DNA of 12,281 bases from Bacteroidota bacterium (GTDB taxonomy: Bacteria > Bacteroidota > Bacteroidia > Bacteroidales > UBA1715): the NCBI GenBank assembly GCA_029266015.1, contig JAJUFK010000051.1:1-12281 (forward strand), given 5' to 3'. The position numbers and the translations under genes were made by a program. The notes beneath the pieces are model-generated. The model did not search any database. It had not been told where the DNA came from and was given only the letters and a program-made list of their open reading frames with translations. Each line of letters opens with the position of its first letter. Position 1 is the stretch's first letter. Below, in pieces: positions 1-8,294 of the stretch.

Positions 1-1704
1 GATTCTGCAATTAATATATATCAGGTTTTTACTCGTCTTTTTAATAATAAAAACCAAACAAACAAAGAATTTGGAACAATTGAAGAAAATGGTTGCACTA
101 AGTTCAACGATATTACATCAACTGCTCTTGAACAAATAAAAAAATTTGGAACAACTCATATTTGGTATACCGGTATTATTAGACATGCAACTACTACAGA
201 TTATTCTAAATATGGTTTAAGTTCCGACAATCCATATGTAGTAAAAGGAAGAGCAGGTTCTCCATATGCTATAAAAGATTATTTTGATGTGCATCCTGAT
301 TTTGCTGTAAGTGTAAAAAATAGAATGCATGAGTTTGAAAAGTTATTAGAACGTACTCATGATGCCGGATTAAAATGTATAATTGATTTTGTACCCAATC
401 ATGTTTCGCGAGAATACAAATCAGAAAATTTACCTGCAGGGTGCTCTGCGTTAGGGAGTTATGATGATACGTCTTTAGCATTTTCACCAAGTAATAATTT
501 TTATTATATTCCGAATCAGGAATTACATTTACCAGAAGAAATAAATTTTCCATATACGCACAATGCTCCTAAATATAATGAAATACCGGCTAAAGTTACC
601 GGAAACGATGTGTTTTCTGCATATCCATCTATTACCGATTGGTATGAAACGGTTAAATTAAATTATGGAATAGATTATCAAAATTTGTGGCAAGAGCATT
701 TTGAAGAAATTCCTGATACATGGGTCAGAATGCTTGAAGTTCTTGAATTTTGGACAAAAAAAGGTGTTGATGGCTTCCGTTGTGATATGGCAGAAATGGT
801 TCCTGTTCGTTTTTGGGGCTGGGTGATTCCTCAAATTAAACAATTGAATCCTGAAATTATTTTTATTGCTGAAGTATATAATCCTGAAGAATATCGAAAT
901 TACTTATCTCGTGGAAAATTTGATTATTTATATGATAAAGTTGGATTATATGATATTTTACGTTTGATAATTGAAGGAGTAGGCTCTGCTAAATATGTTA
1001 GTGATTGCTGGAAAACGCATGATGATATAACATCAAAAATGCTTCGGTTTCTCGAAAATCATGATGAACAACGAATAGCTTCTCGTTTTTTTGCTAATAA
1101 TGCCGAAGCAGCTAAGGCTTCAATGGTATTGGCCGGCACTATGGATAGAGGTCCTCTTATGATATATTTTGGTCAAGAAATTGGCGAAAAAGGTATGGAT
1201 AAAGAAGGATTTAGTGGAATAGATGGAAGAACAAGTATTTTTGATTACTGGAGTTTGGTAGAATACAATAAATGGGTAAACGGAGGCAAATTTGATGGTG
1301 CTAAATTATCTGATGAACAAAAAGAACTTCGTGATTTTTATAAATCTTTGAATTGGTTGCGATTAAATCATGAAGCTATACATAGTGGGTTGTTTTATGA
1401 TTTAATGTGGAAAAACTATAATGGTAATTTAGATTCCGATAAAATTTTTGCTTTCTTACGATATACGTCAAATCAAAAGATGCTTATAATTATTAATTTT
1501 GATATGCATCAAACTCATACTTTTAGATTGTTTATAGGTGAACATGCATTAGAAACTATGAATTTTAAAAAGGAAGGAAAAATGAAGCTAAAAGAAGTGT
1601 TTGAAGCTGATTTTACTGACGAGTTTCCTATGCAGGAAGTTTTAGAATTGGGTATTCCGTTTTCAATTCTTCCAAATTCTGCCTTAGTATTTGAGTTATC
1701 ATAA
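1..1704 (+). CDS. GH13 alpha-amylase family glycoside hydrolase (5' end outside window)
   Basis: The reading frame is open from base 1 to a TAA at 1702-1704, giving 567 residues with the N-terminus missing; a GTG at 289 is internal, because homologous sequence continues upstream of it (for example the IWYTG strand near residue 55). All GH13 landmarks are present, numbering from window residue 1: region I DFVPNH (129-134), region II GFRCD with nucleophile D262, region III IAEVY with acid/base E291, and region IV NHDEQ with transition-state stabiliser D355. The last 100 or so residues fit the beta-sandwich domain C. The family hydrolyses alpha-1,4-glucan links. Whether this one is cytoplasmic, periplasmic or a lipoprotein cannot be judged because the signal region lies outside the window. 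The frame begins only a short way into the barrel, so probably only a few tens of residues are missing. mqnD follows after 8 bases, suggesting co-transcription. The GH13 call is firm; the exact substrate is not determined. Confidence 0.93.
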   Translation, partial: DSAINIYQVFTRLFNNKNQTNKEFGTIEENGCTKFNDITSTALEQIKKFGTTHIWYTGIIRHATTTDYSKYGLSSDNPYVVKGRAGSPYAIKDYFDVHPDFAVSVKNRMHEFEKLLERTHDAGLKCIIDFVPNHVSREYKSENLPAGCSALGSYDDTSLAFSPSNNFYYIPNQELHLPEEINFPYTHNAPKYNEIPAKVTGNDVFSAYPSITDWYETVKLNYGIDYQNLWQEHFEEIPDTWVRMLEVLEFWTKKGVDGFRCDMAEMVPVRFWGWVIPQIKQLNPEIIFIAEVYNPEEYRNYLSRGKFDYLYDKVGLYDILRLIIEGVGSAKYVSDCWKTHDDITSKMLRFLENHDEQRIASRFFANNAEAAKASMVLAGTMDRGPLMIYFGQEIGEKGMDKEGFSGIDGRTSIFDYWSLVEYNKWVNGGKFDGAKLSDEQKELRDFYKSLNWLRLNHEAIHSGLFYDLMWKNYNGNLDSDKIFAFLRYTSNQKMLIIINFDMHQTHTFRLFIGEHALETMNFKKEGKMKLKEVFEADFTDEFPMQEVLELGIPFSILPNSALVFELS

Positions 1705-1712
1705 GTTTTTCA

Positions 1713-2555
1713 ATGAAATTACAAATTGCTTTTTCTTCGTGTCCAAACGATACGTATATATTTGATGCTTTAGTACATAAAAAAATTGATACACAAGGAA
1801 TTGATTTTGAATATACTATTGCTGATGTAGAAGAATTAAATCAAAAGGCATTATCAGCAACTTTCCATATAACCAAAATAAGTTATTTTGCTTATGCTCA
1901 TTGTTTCCAAATCTATCAAATTTTAGATGCCGGCAGTGCTTTAGGATATGCTAATGGTCCATTGTTTATTTGTCAAAAAGGAAAGGAACAGACAATAAAT
2001 GCTGAGTCTACTATTATGTTACCCGGAAAATATACTACAGCTCATGTGTTATTTTGTATGGCATATCCGGAGTATGTCAATAAGAAATTTGCTGTATTTT
2101 ATGAAATAGAACAAGCTATAACAAATGGCACCGCCGATGCCGGTGTTATTATACATGAAAATAGATTTACCTACGCACAGCGTGGATTTTCATGTATATG
2201 TGATTTAGGTACAGCATGGGAACAACAAACAAATATGCCTATACCTCTCGGTGCTATTGTAATACATCGTTCCTTACCCGAAGATATTAAACAAACGGTC
2301 AATATTCTTATTCGCAAAAGTATTGAATTTGCTCGTGTGAATCCTTATGAATCACAACCGTTTATTGATGCAAATGCTCAAGAAATGGAAAGTGACATAA
2401 AAAAACAGCATATTAATTTATTTGTAAATGATTTTAGTATAGATTTAGGGTTGGTTGGAAAACAAGCAATTTCTACTTTGTATGCAAAAGCCTTCGAATA
2501 CAAATTAATTCCAGAATTACCACGCACTATTTTTTTGAATTCTCCTCAGTTGTAA
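1713..2555 (+). CDS. mqnD: 1,4-dihydroxy-6-naphthoate synthase (futalosine menaquinone pathway)
   Basis: This 280-residue protein matches the MqnA/MqnD periplasmic-binding-like fold in its MqnD form. Blocks seen: SSCPNDTYIFDAL (8-20), DVEELN (38-43), the TKISYFA strand (54-60), GSALGYANGP (74-83), GVIIHENRFTY (144-154) and PIPLGA. H148 lies in the block where the family's proposed catalytic histidine sits. The known reaction converts cyclic dehypoxanthine futalosine to 1,4-dihydroxy-6-naphthoate, an intermediate of menaquinone synthesis in the cytoplasm. The length is normal for the family. The ATG at 1713 is 8 bases after the amylase stop, and the N-terminal strand MKLQIAFSSCPND starts where the family usually starts. 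The 3' end runs 39 bases into the convergent comEC-like gene. No mqnA, mqnB or mqnC is beside it, so the rest of the pathway would be elsewhere in the genome. Confidence 0.92.
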   Translation: MKLQIAFSSCPNDTYIFDALVHKKIDTQGIDFEYTIADVEELNQKALSATFHITKISYFAYAHCFQIYQILDAGSALGYANGPLFICQKGKEQTINAESTIMLPGKYTTAHVLFCMAYPEYVNKKFAVFYEIEQAITNGTADAGVIIHENRFTYAQRGFSCICDLGTAWEQQTNMPIPLGAIVIHRSLPEDIKQTVNILIRKSIEFARVNPYESQPFIDANAQEMESDIKKQHINLFVNDFSIDLGLVGKQAISTLYAKAFEYKLIPELPRTIFLNSPQL

Positions 2556-4028
2556 TTGTTCAATAATAACAATACAAAATACAATAAGCACATACAGAAT
2601 AATAACTTTTTGTAAAGAAATGTGCATTTGTATAGTAGAATATGGTAATTGAGAAATTACATATACTATATGTTGTAAATAAAAAGCTACAAAGTCAATA
2701 CATGAAAATATATAAGTGCTTATGTATGGAATTGAATAACAACAAATACATATAATAACACCCGATAATAAAACAAATGCAATTGGAATAGCACATATAT
2801 TGGTAAGTAAACTATATGTTGGTAAAAATCCAAAATAATACAAAGAGATTGGTAGAGTGGTAATTTGTACAGCTATACTTACGGCTATTATGCTCCATAT
2901 ATATTGAATAGTGCTGATTTGTATATGAGGAAATATTGATTGTATTTTATTCCCAAAATATACAATGCCAATAACAGCAGCATATGATAATTGAAAACCA
3001 ATATCAAAAAGTGCTAGAGGATTTAGTATGAGCATTATGAAAGCTGCGGCAGCTAATGTATTGTATGTTGAAACTTTTCGATTAAGAATTATTGAAGTGC
3101 AGAGTAATGAAAACATACATGCAGCTCGCGTTACCGAAGGACTTAAGCCTGTAATACATGCATATATCCAAATGCAAATAACACAAAGTAAGGTTTTAAT
3201 CCATGTTCGTTTGTAAATAGGTAGTATTTGCAATACTTTCATTATTATAATTGCTATAATTCCTACATGTAAACCAGAAACGGCTAAAATATGCATAGCA
3301 CCAGCTTTCATAAATTCTTGTTTTGTGTCTGCTTGTAAGTAGGTTTTGTTTCCAAAAATAAGAGCTGCAAGTAGTTCAAAGTTTTGTGTTTGCAAATTTG
3401 AATCATGTAATATGTGAAGTATATTATGTTGAATAGCAAAACTGATGCTTTGAATAGAAGATGTAAAACCAATTTTTTTCCACATATTGCCGCCAATATA
3501 TGCTGTAGAAAAGATGTGTTTATTGGCAGTATATGCTTGATAATTGAAGAGTTGTGTTGTGTCTTGTACAATAGGTTTAAAAATAGCAGTGCATTCTATA
3601 ATATCACCATACATAAGTTTTTGCGAAGCAGTGTCTTTTGCTATGTATATTATTGCTTTATGTATACTACTATCGTACATAGTAATTTCTGCAGAATATG
3701 TTTTTGATTTTTCAGAAAGAGCTGATGTAATTTGAACTGTAACAGTATGTTTACCTATTATTGCTTTATATTTTGAATTGTGAATAATGGTAAGTAACAT
3801 TCCAAATAACACAAACCATACAAAATATGCTACAAGTTGATAGGGCTTTTGTAAATAATACAAAGCAATACAAAGACACGTGTTAAGAATAAAAAATGTA
3901 ATAAGTGTTTGACTAATAGATATATTATACAAAGAAGTTATTACAATACCACAAAGTAGGGCTGTGGTTATAAATACAAAAGGAACTCGTGAAATTGAAA
4001 TTTCAAGGTTTTTACGAAAAAAAAGCAT
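2517..4028 (-). CDS. comEC: ComEC/Rec2-family membrane protein, short form
   Basis: A polytopic membrane protein of 503 residues from the ATG at 4028. It has three N-terminal hydrophobic segments, a soluble beta-rich stretch resembling DUF4131 (about 85-185, ending in the family-typical FNYQAY near 160), and then the Competence domain with its signature HILAVSGLHVG at 246-256 followed by many membrane helices. ComEC forms the inner-membrane channel that passes single-stranded DNA during natural transformation. The protein stops shortly after its last helix and has no metallo-beta-lactamase domain; it also seems shorter than the roughly 650-700 residues I recall for Bacteroidota relatives. A TTG at 4061 would add 11 residues, but that TTG lies inside a TATATTTG promoter-like box and the added residues look unlike the family, so I prefer 4028. 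It lies downstream of def. The family call is firm; competence function is inferred. Confidence 0.88.
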   Translation of the reverse strand: MLFFRKNLEISISRVPFVFITTALLCGIVITSLYNISISQTLITFFILNTCLCIALYYLQKPYQLVAYFVWFVLFGMLLTIIHNSKYKAIIGKHTVTVQITSALSEKSKTYSAEITMYDSSIHKAIIYIAKDTASQKLMYGDIIECTAIFKPIVQDTTQLFNYQAYTANKHIFSTAYIGGNMWKKIGFTSSIQSISFAIQHNILHILHDSNLQTQNFELLAALIFGNKTYLQADTKQEFMKAGAMHILAVSGLHVGIIAIIIMKVLQILPIYKRTWIKTLLCVICIWIYACITGLSPSVTRAACMFSLLCTSIILNRKVSTYNTLAAAAFIMLILNPLALFDIGFQLSYAAVIGIVYFGNKIQSIFPHIQISTIQYIWSIIAVSIAVQITTLPISLYYFGFLPTYSLLTNICAIPIAFVLLSGVIICICCYSIPYISTYIFSCIDFVAFYLQHIVYVISQLPYSTIQMHISLQKVIILYVLIVFCIVIIEQLQLRRIQKNSAW

Positions 4029-4058
4029 CACTTTGTACAAATGGTTTGTGTTGTGATG

Positions 4059-4066
4059 CAAATATA
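4059..4066 (-). promoter_or_regulatory. Possible Bacteroidota -7 promoter box (TATATTTG) before comEC-like gene
   Basis: The minus strand reads TATATTTG here, an exact match to the TAnnTTTG -7 element used by the primary sigma factor of Bacteroidota. It lies between the def stop codon and the ATG at 4028, about 30 bases upstream of that ATG. No clear TTTG -33 box is seen at the usual distance, so this may only be a weak internal promoter or a chance match in AT-rich DNA. Confidence 0.35.
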
Positions 4067-4075
4067 ATCAGAAAA

Positions 4076-4633
4076 TTAAGGATTATAAAATTTTATTTTG
4101 TAATTCACAGGAACTTTACCTTTTTCAATATTGTGTAAACGTGCTTGCAATAATCTTTTTTTGAGAGGATTTATTCGGTCTACAAATAATTTTCCTTGCA
4201 AGTGGTCATATTCGTGTTGAATAATTCGGGCACAAATGCCTGTAAAATCTTCTGTTTTTTTAGTGAATGTTTCATCAAAATATTCGAGTGTTACAATAGA
4301 TTTTCTTTGTACGTCTTCACGAATACCCGGAACACTTAAGCATCCTTCATTAAAATACCATTCTTCACCTTTTTCTTCTAATATGGTAGGATTTATAAAT
4401 ACACGTTTAAAGTTTTCGGCTTCCGGGTAATCTTCAACCATAGAACTTGCATCAATTACAAATAAGCGAATTGCTAAACCTATTTGTGGAGCAGCAAGAC
4501 CAACACCGTCTGAAGCTTCCATGGTTTCAAACATATTTGCTATAAGTTCTTGTAATTGAGGATAATTTGCATCAATATTTTGAGCAACTTTTCGTAATAC
4601 CGGATGTCCATATGCAACTATAGGTTTTATCAT
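4076..4633 (-). CDS. def: Peptide deformylase
   Basis: A 185-residue protein carrying the three deformylase motifs: GVGLAAPQIG (43-52), EGCLS (96-100, metal ligand C98) and QHEYDH (139-144) with metal ligands H140 and H144 and catalytic E141. The enzyme removes the formyl group from the N-terminal methionine of nascent proteins at the ribosome, using a bound divalent metal, usually iron. Length and motif spacing are those of a normal bacterial enzyme. The ATG at 4633 overlaps the ruvX stop codon in an ATGA arrangement, which suggests translational coupling. The ruvX-def order is a pairing I recall from Bacteroidota genomes. Identification is essentially certain. Confidence 0.97.
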   Translation of the reverse strand: MIKPIVAYGHPVLRKVAQNIDANYPQLQELIANMFETMEASDGVGLAAPQIGLAIRLFVIDASSMVEDYPEAENFKRVFINPTILEEKGEEWYFNEGCLSVPGIREDVQRKSIVTLEYFDETFTKKTEDFTGICARIIQHEYDHLQGKLFVDRINPLKKRLLQARLHNIEKGKVPVNYKIKFYNP

Positions 4634-5052
4634 AACATATTATTTTTTTGTTCTAAATACGACTGTAATATAATAGTCGCACTAATGGTATCAATCATTT
4701 CTTTATTTTGTCGTTTTATTTTTTTTACGCCACTATCTATTAGTGTTTGTTGCGCAATAGATGACGTAAAGCGTTCGTCAACGTAGGCAATAGGCATAGC
4801 GGGAAACGTTTTACGAAATTGTTTTTCAAATATATCGACATATTTTGCATTATCTGAAGGTTCGTTTCTTAATGTTTTTGGCTTTCCAAGTACAACTAAT
4901 TCTACAGATTCTTGTGTAAAATATGTTTCTAAAAATTGTAATAATTCATGAGAACGTACGGTGGTAAGAGACGTTGCAATAAGTTGTAAATTGTCTGTTA
5001 CAGCAATTCCGGTTCGTTTTGTTCCATAATCTAAAGCAAGAATTCGTGCCAT
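4630..5052 (-). CDS. ruvX: RuvX/YqgF family putative Holliday junction resolvase / pre-16S rRNA nuclease
   Basis: A 140-residue protein with the RNase H-like fold of the YqgF family: an N-terminal LALDYGTKRTGIAVTD strand pair (5-20) with catalytic D8, the VVLGKP strand, DERFTS with its conserved acidic residues, and a C-terminal IDTISA helix carrying the last conserved aspartate. The family was first described as a putative Holliday junction resolvase; in E. coli YqgF is required for maturation of the 5' end of 16S rRNA. The ATG at 5052 begins directly with the expected MARILALDYG. The gene heads a minus-strand group with def and the comEC-like gene, and its TGA overlaps the def ATG. The family is certain; the true cellular role within the family remains debated. 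Confidence 0.94.
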   Translation of the reverse strand: MARILALDYGTKRTGIAVTDNLQLIATSLTTVRSHELLQFLETYFTQESVELVVLGKPKTLRNEPSDNAKYVDIFEKQFRKTFPAMPIAYVDERFTSSIAQQTLIDSGVKKIKRQNKEMIDTISATIILQSYLEQKNNML

Positions 5053-5063
5053 TATTTTTTTTA

Positions 5064-5071
5064 CAAAAGTA
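5064..5071 (-). promoter_or_regulatory. Predicted -7 promoter box (TACTTTTG) for ruvX-def-comEC
   Basis: The minus strand reads TACTTTTG, an exact TAnnTTTG match, 11 bases upstream of the ruvX ATG in the 85-base gap after the S46 peptidase gene. A T-run lies about 18 bases further upstream but there is no clean TTTG -33 element. If used, transcription would start only a few bases before the ATG, giving a very short leader. Confidence 0.4.
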
Positions 5072-5111
5072 ATGTATTACCTTGAAACTAAAAAATATGA
5101 TGCATTTTGTG

Positions 5112-5127
5112 TTCTTTGAGAAAAGAA
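5112..5127 (-). terminator. Weak hairpin after the S46 peptidase gene
   Basis: A perfect 6-base inverted repeat (TTCTTT and AAAGAA around a 4-base loop) starts 11 bases after the peptidase stop codon. The stem is AT-rich and is not followed directly by a T-run on the minus strand, so termination activity is doubtful. Confidence 0.18.
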
Positions 5128-5137
5128 TGTCCAAAAA

Positions 5138-7291
5138 TTATTGTGCAATCTTCATTTCATCAATTAAATATCCTGCACCGGCAAATTTATCAATTACAAA
5201 TAATACATATCGAATATCAACAGCTATACATTTTTGAAGATGAGGCTCATAAATAATATCACCACTCATAGCTTCCCAGTTGCCATCAAAAGCAATACCT
5301 ATCAATTCTCCTTTGGCGTTCATTACCGGACTGCCCGAATTCCCACCTGTAATGTCATTATTGGTTGTAAAACATACCGGTAAATTGCCTTGTTTGTCAG
5401 CATATTTTCCATAATCTTTAGATTGATATAATGCTTTAAGTTTTGGAGAAACTTCAAATTCTTCGTTTTTAGCATCTTCTTTTTCTATAACACCGGCAAG
5501 TGTAGTATAGTGGCTATAGTGCACGGCATCACGTGGTTTGTAGTCTCCTACATAGCCATAGGTTAGTCGTAATGTTGAATTTGCATCTGGATAAAACAGC
5601 GAATCAGGTTTGAATTTCATAAGTGCATCTACATATAGTTGATTTGCCTTGTCAAATTCATATGATTTTAAGTATGCTTGTATTTGGAAGTAAGCAGGGA
5701 ATGTGTTTTTGAGCAATTCAAATGCAGGATCTTTTAAAAATGTTTTTACCAAAGGTTTATTTACAAAAGCACGAATTTTTTCTTCATCGGCAAAGATTGA
5801 TTTTGCATATAGTTGGTCGGCATATTTAGTAAAATTTCCTTTGTATTTTTTTTGAACTGTAGTAAAATATCCCGGATGAAAACCATCGGGTACTTTACTT
5901 TTGTATAGTTGAGACATTGCTATAAATTGAGCTTTATCAACTTGTATATCATAATTTTTGAAATGTTCAGTAATTTTTTCTTGCAATTCTGCCGAGGCTA
6001 TTTTTATTTGTACAGCATCGCCCGATGACACAGCTTCTAAAAACGAAAGGCATTCATAGGTAAACATAAACAACTCCGGAGCATTCAATAAGCCTACATT
6101 CATAAAATTAGATGCATATTTTGCAATATTTGAAGTACTGTAAAATTTGTTTATATCAGAAAATATTGTTCCGTATTCTTTCTTCCTTTGAGCATCGGCA
6201 TTTATCCATTCTAGTAATTCTTTTTCTTGTGCCATTTTTTTGCTCACTACTTCCAAAGCTACAATTCCTTTATTTTGTCCAATGGCATATTTCCAGTAAT
6301 TACTCATTTGATCATATTTTGCTGCATATTTTATTTTTATGGCAGTACTTGAGTTCATATATTGTTTGTATACATCAAGCATTGTATCACCTATAGCAAT
6401 TATGGCAGCGTTATTAAATGTATATAATCCTTCAATGCCGGTAGCTGTTTTGTATCGGTCGGTACTACCTGGGAATCCCATAACCATAGCATAATCGCCA
6501 TTGTTGTATCCTTGCAACGAAACAGGTAAAAAATATCGTGGAGTAAGCGGTATATTATCTTGTGAATAGGTTTTGGGTTTGTTATTTGTATCACTGTATA
6601 TTCGTAATACACAAAAATCGCCTGTGTGTCGTGGCCACATCCAATTATCGGTATCGCCGCCAAATTTACCTATACTGCGAGGAGGAGCACCAACTAAACG
6701 AACATCAAGAAATGTTTCGTATATAAATAGAAAATATTGATTGTTTTCAAAAAAACCTTTTACCGAACCTTTATAATGTGAAGTGTCTGAAACACTTTTT
6801 TCAATGATTGCAGAAACTTTACTTATTGTATCTTCCAGTTTATCTTTATTTGTAATGCCAATTTTATATAGAGGCATAATTTTATCACTTACATCAATCA
6901 TGCGTACTACAATAGTTGCTGTAATGCCATCGTTTCTGAGTTCTTCATTTTTATTTTTTGCCCAAAATCCATTATCAATATAGTTATTTGCTATACTTGT
7001 GTGTTTTTGAATCATATCAAAACCACAGTGGTAATTGGTAAATACTAATCCTTGAGATGAAACAAGTTCTGCTGTGCAGAAAAAATTATATGGATTGTCA
7101 CTTTCGCCTAATCCTATTATTGCATCTTTTAGTGAATTTTGGTTTATAGTATAATATTGTTCCGGTGTAAGTGTGCAGCCTTTTTTCTGTAATTCTAAGT
7201 TGTCTAACATTGTGAGTAACCACATGCCTTCATCAGCCTTTGCCGGGCTTAAAAGTACTATAAGTAGTACAACAGATAATAATTGTTTCAT
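5138..7291 (-). CDS. Secreted S46 family serine dipeptidyl-peptidase, DPP7-like
   Basis: A 717-residue protein, the usual size for peptidase family S46. A signal peptide is clear at 1-19 (lysine, hydrophobic core, then AKA before DEGMW), so the enzyme is exported, probably to the periplasm. The chymotrypsin-like catalytic triad is visible: H88 in TNYHCG, D225 in RHTGDF and S652 in GGNSGSP. Family members remove dipeptides from free N-termini. The residue 18 positions after the serine is G670 (in FDGNWE); at this site DPP7 enzymes carry glycine and accept hydrophobic P1 residues, while DPP11 enzymes carry arginine and prefer Asp/Glu. I therefore infer DPP7-like specificity. One oddity: the residue before the catalytic histidine is tyrosine (TNYHC), where I recall TNHHC as usual. 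The gene follows the SerA-like gene by 49 bases but appears to have its own promoter. Confidence 0.94.
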   Translation of the reverse strand: MKQLLSVVLLIVLLSPAKADEGMWLLTMLDNLELQKKGCTLTPEQYYTINQNSLKDAIIGLGESDNPYNFFCTAELVSSQGLVFTNYHCGFDMIQKHTSIANNYIDNGFWAKNKNEELRNDGITATIVVRMIDVSDKIMPLYKIGITNKDKLEDTISKVSAIIEKSVSDTSHYKGSVKGFFENNQYFLFIYETFLDVRLVGAPPRSIGKFGGDTDNWMWPRHTGDFCVLRIYSDTNNKPKTYSQDNIPLTPRYFLPVSLQGYNNGDYAMVMGFPGSTDRYKTATGIEGLYTFNNAAIIAIGDTMLDVYKQYMNSSTAIKIKYAAKYDQMSNYWKYAIGQNKGIVALEVVSKKMAQEKELLEWINADAQRKKEYGTIFSDINKFYSTSNIAKYASNFMNVGLLNAPELFMFTYECLSFLEAVSSGDAVQIKIASAELQEKITEHFKNYDIQVDKAQFIAMSQLYKSKVPDGFHPGYFTTVQKKYKGNFTKYADQLYAKSIFADEEKIRAFVNKPLVKTFLKDPAFELLKNTFPAYFQIQAYLKSYEFDKANQLYVDALMKFKPDSLFYPDANSTLRLTYGYVGDYKPRDAVHYSHYTTLAGVIEKEDAKNEEFEVSPKLKALYQSKDYGKYADKQGNLPVCFTTNNDITGGNSGSPVMNAKGELIGIAFDGNWEAMSGDIIYEPHLQKCIAVDIRYVLFVIDKFAGAGYLIDEMKIAQ

Positions 7292-7330
7292 GTTTTAATA
7301 GTATTTTGAATAGTGATTGAAAATCGCATT

Positions 7331-7338
7331 CAAATATA
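7331..7338 (-). promoter_or_regulatory. Predicted promoter for the S46 peptidase gene (-7 box TATATTTG)
   Basis: The minus strand carries TATATTTG, an exact TAnnTTTG match, about 40 bases before the peptidase ATG at 7291. An ATTG lies 22 bases upstream, inside the 3' end of the SerA-like gene, which fits the reported TTG to -7 spacing. This is the best-formed promoter in the window and argues that the peptidase is transcribed at least partly on its own. Confidence 0.5.
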
Positions 7339-7340
7339 CA

Positions 7341-8294
7341 TTATTTTTTACTAAAAAATGCAATGATTTTATCTGCTAAAATTGATGATAATTTTTCTTT
7401 TGATTCTACTGTCCATCCTGCAATATGAGGGGTAAGTATAACCCGTTGCGATGTTTTTAAATAATTAAAAGCTTCGGGCATATTGTCTGTTAAGAAATCT
7501 TGAAAATTATAACTTTCATATTCCAAAACATCAAGTCCGGCAGCTATTATTTTATTTGTTTTCATAGCTTCTACAACATCATGAGTGTTTACTACTTTAC
7601 CTCGGGCAGTGTTGAGTAAAATAAAAGGTTTTTTGCAAGCTTCTATAAATTCTTTGTTGCACATATATATAGTTTCGGGGGTTTGTGGAACATGAAAACT
7701 AATAACATCGGCACGTTGTTGAAGTTCTTGTAAGCTCACTTCTGTTACATATGAATTACTATAGTTTGTTTTATATTTATCATACGCCAATACGGTACAT
7801 TCAAATCCTGAAAGTTTTTTTGCAAAAGCACTACCCATATTCCCGTATCCTATAATTCCTACGGTTCTTCCTTTTAGTTCAATACCACGGTTGCCTTCGC
7901 GTTCCCATATTAAATTTCGTACTTCATGGTCGGCTTTCAAAACATTATTCATTAATGAAAGCAATACACCTATTGTTTGTTCTGCTACAGCATCTCTATT
8001 GCCTTCGGGTGAATTGAAGCAGGCAATTCCTTTGGATTCGGCATAGAGAATATCTATTGTTTCCATACCTGCTCCTACACGTCCTATACATTGTAATTTA
8101 GTAGCTTTATCAAAAAAAGATTTGTCTGCAATTATTTTTGAACGTACAATTACGGCATCGTATAAATGAATACACTGATTTACTTCTTCTACACTCATAT
8201 GTTCATTGTGGGTAACTGCAAAACCTGCGTCTGAAAATTTTTTGAGCATGAGCTCATGAGCATCGTCTATTATAAGTATTGAAATGGTATTCAT
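7341..8294 (-). CDS. D-2-hydroxyacid dehydrogenase, probably short-form D-3-phosphoglycerate dehydrogenase
   Basis: A 317-residue NAD-dependent D-isomer-specific 2-hydroxyacid dehydrogenase. The Rossmann motif G149-x-G151-x-x-G154 is followed by D172, the acidic residue at the strand end that favours NAD over NADP. Catalytic residues fit R231 (NTARG), E260 (five residues after the LDV aspartate) and H290 (TPH). The GRVGAGMETID block near 71-81 is typical of phosphoglycerate dehydrogenases, which oxidise 3-phosphoglycerate in the first step of serine synthesis. There is no C-terminal ACT domain, so serine feedback of the E. coli type is not expected. No serC or serB lies nearby, so substrate is inferred from family resemblance, and another 2-hydroxyacid is possible. 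The ATG at 8294 starts immediately before the first strand. lgt is transcribed divergently from the other side of a 237-base gap. Confidence 0.88.
   Translation of the reverse strand: MNTISILIIDDAHELMLKKFSDAGFAVTHNEHMSVEEVNQCIHLYDAVIVRSKIIADKSFFDKATKLQCIGRVGAGMETIDILYAESKGIACFNSPEGNRDAVAEQTIGVLLSLMNNVLKADHEVRNLIWEREGNRGIELKGRTVGIIGYGNMGSAFAKKLSGFECTVLAYDKYKTNYSNSYVTEVSLQELQQRADVISFHVPQTPETIYMCNKEFIEACKKPFILLNTARGKVVNTHDVVEAMKTNKIIAAGLDVLEYESYNFQDFLTDNMPEAFNYLKTSQRVILTPHIAGWTVESKEKLSSILADKIIAFFSKK

Noticed and set aside
289..1704. Start of the amylase gene at GTG 289
   Set aside because: The same frame is open to base 1 and the upstream residues match the family (barrel strand with IWYTG, then GRAGSPYAI), so the gene is cut by the window edge.
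3414..3707. Plus-strand open frame inside the comEC-like gene
   Set aside because: It lies wholly opposite a well-supported coding region and shows no recognisable family features; taken as a chance frame. The same holds for other opposite-strand frames in the amylase, S46 and GT90 genes.
4029..4061. TTG start at 4061 for the comEC-like gene
   Set aside because: The TTG forms part of a TATATTTG promoter-like box and the 11 added residues (MHHNTNHLYKV) look unlike a family N-terminus; ATG 4028 is better.
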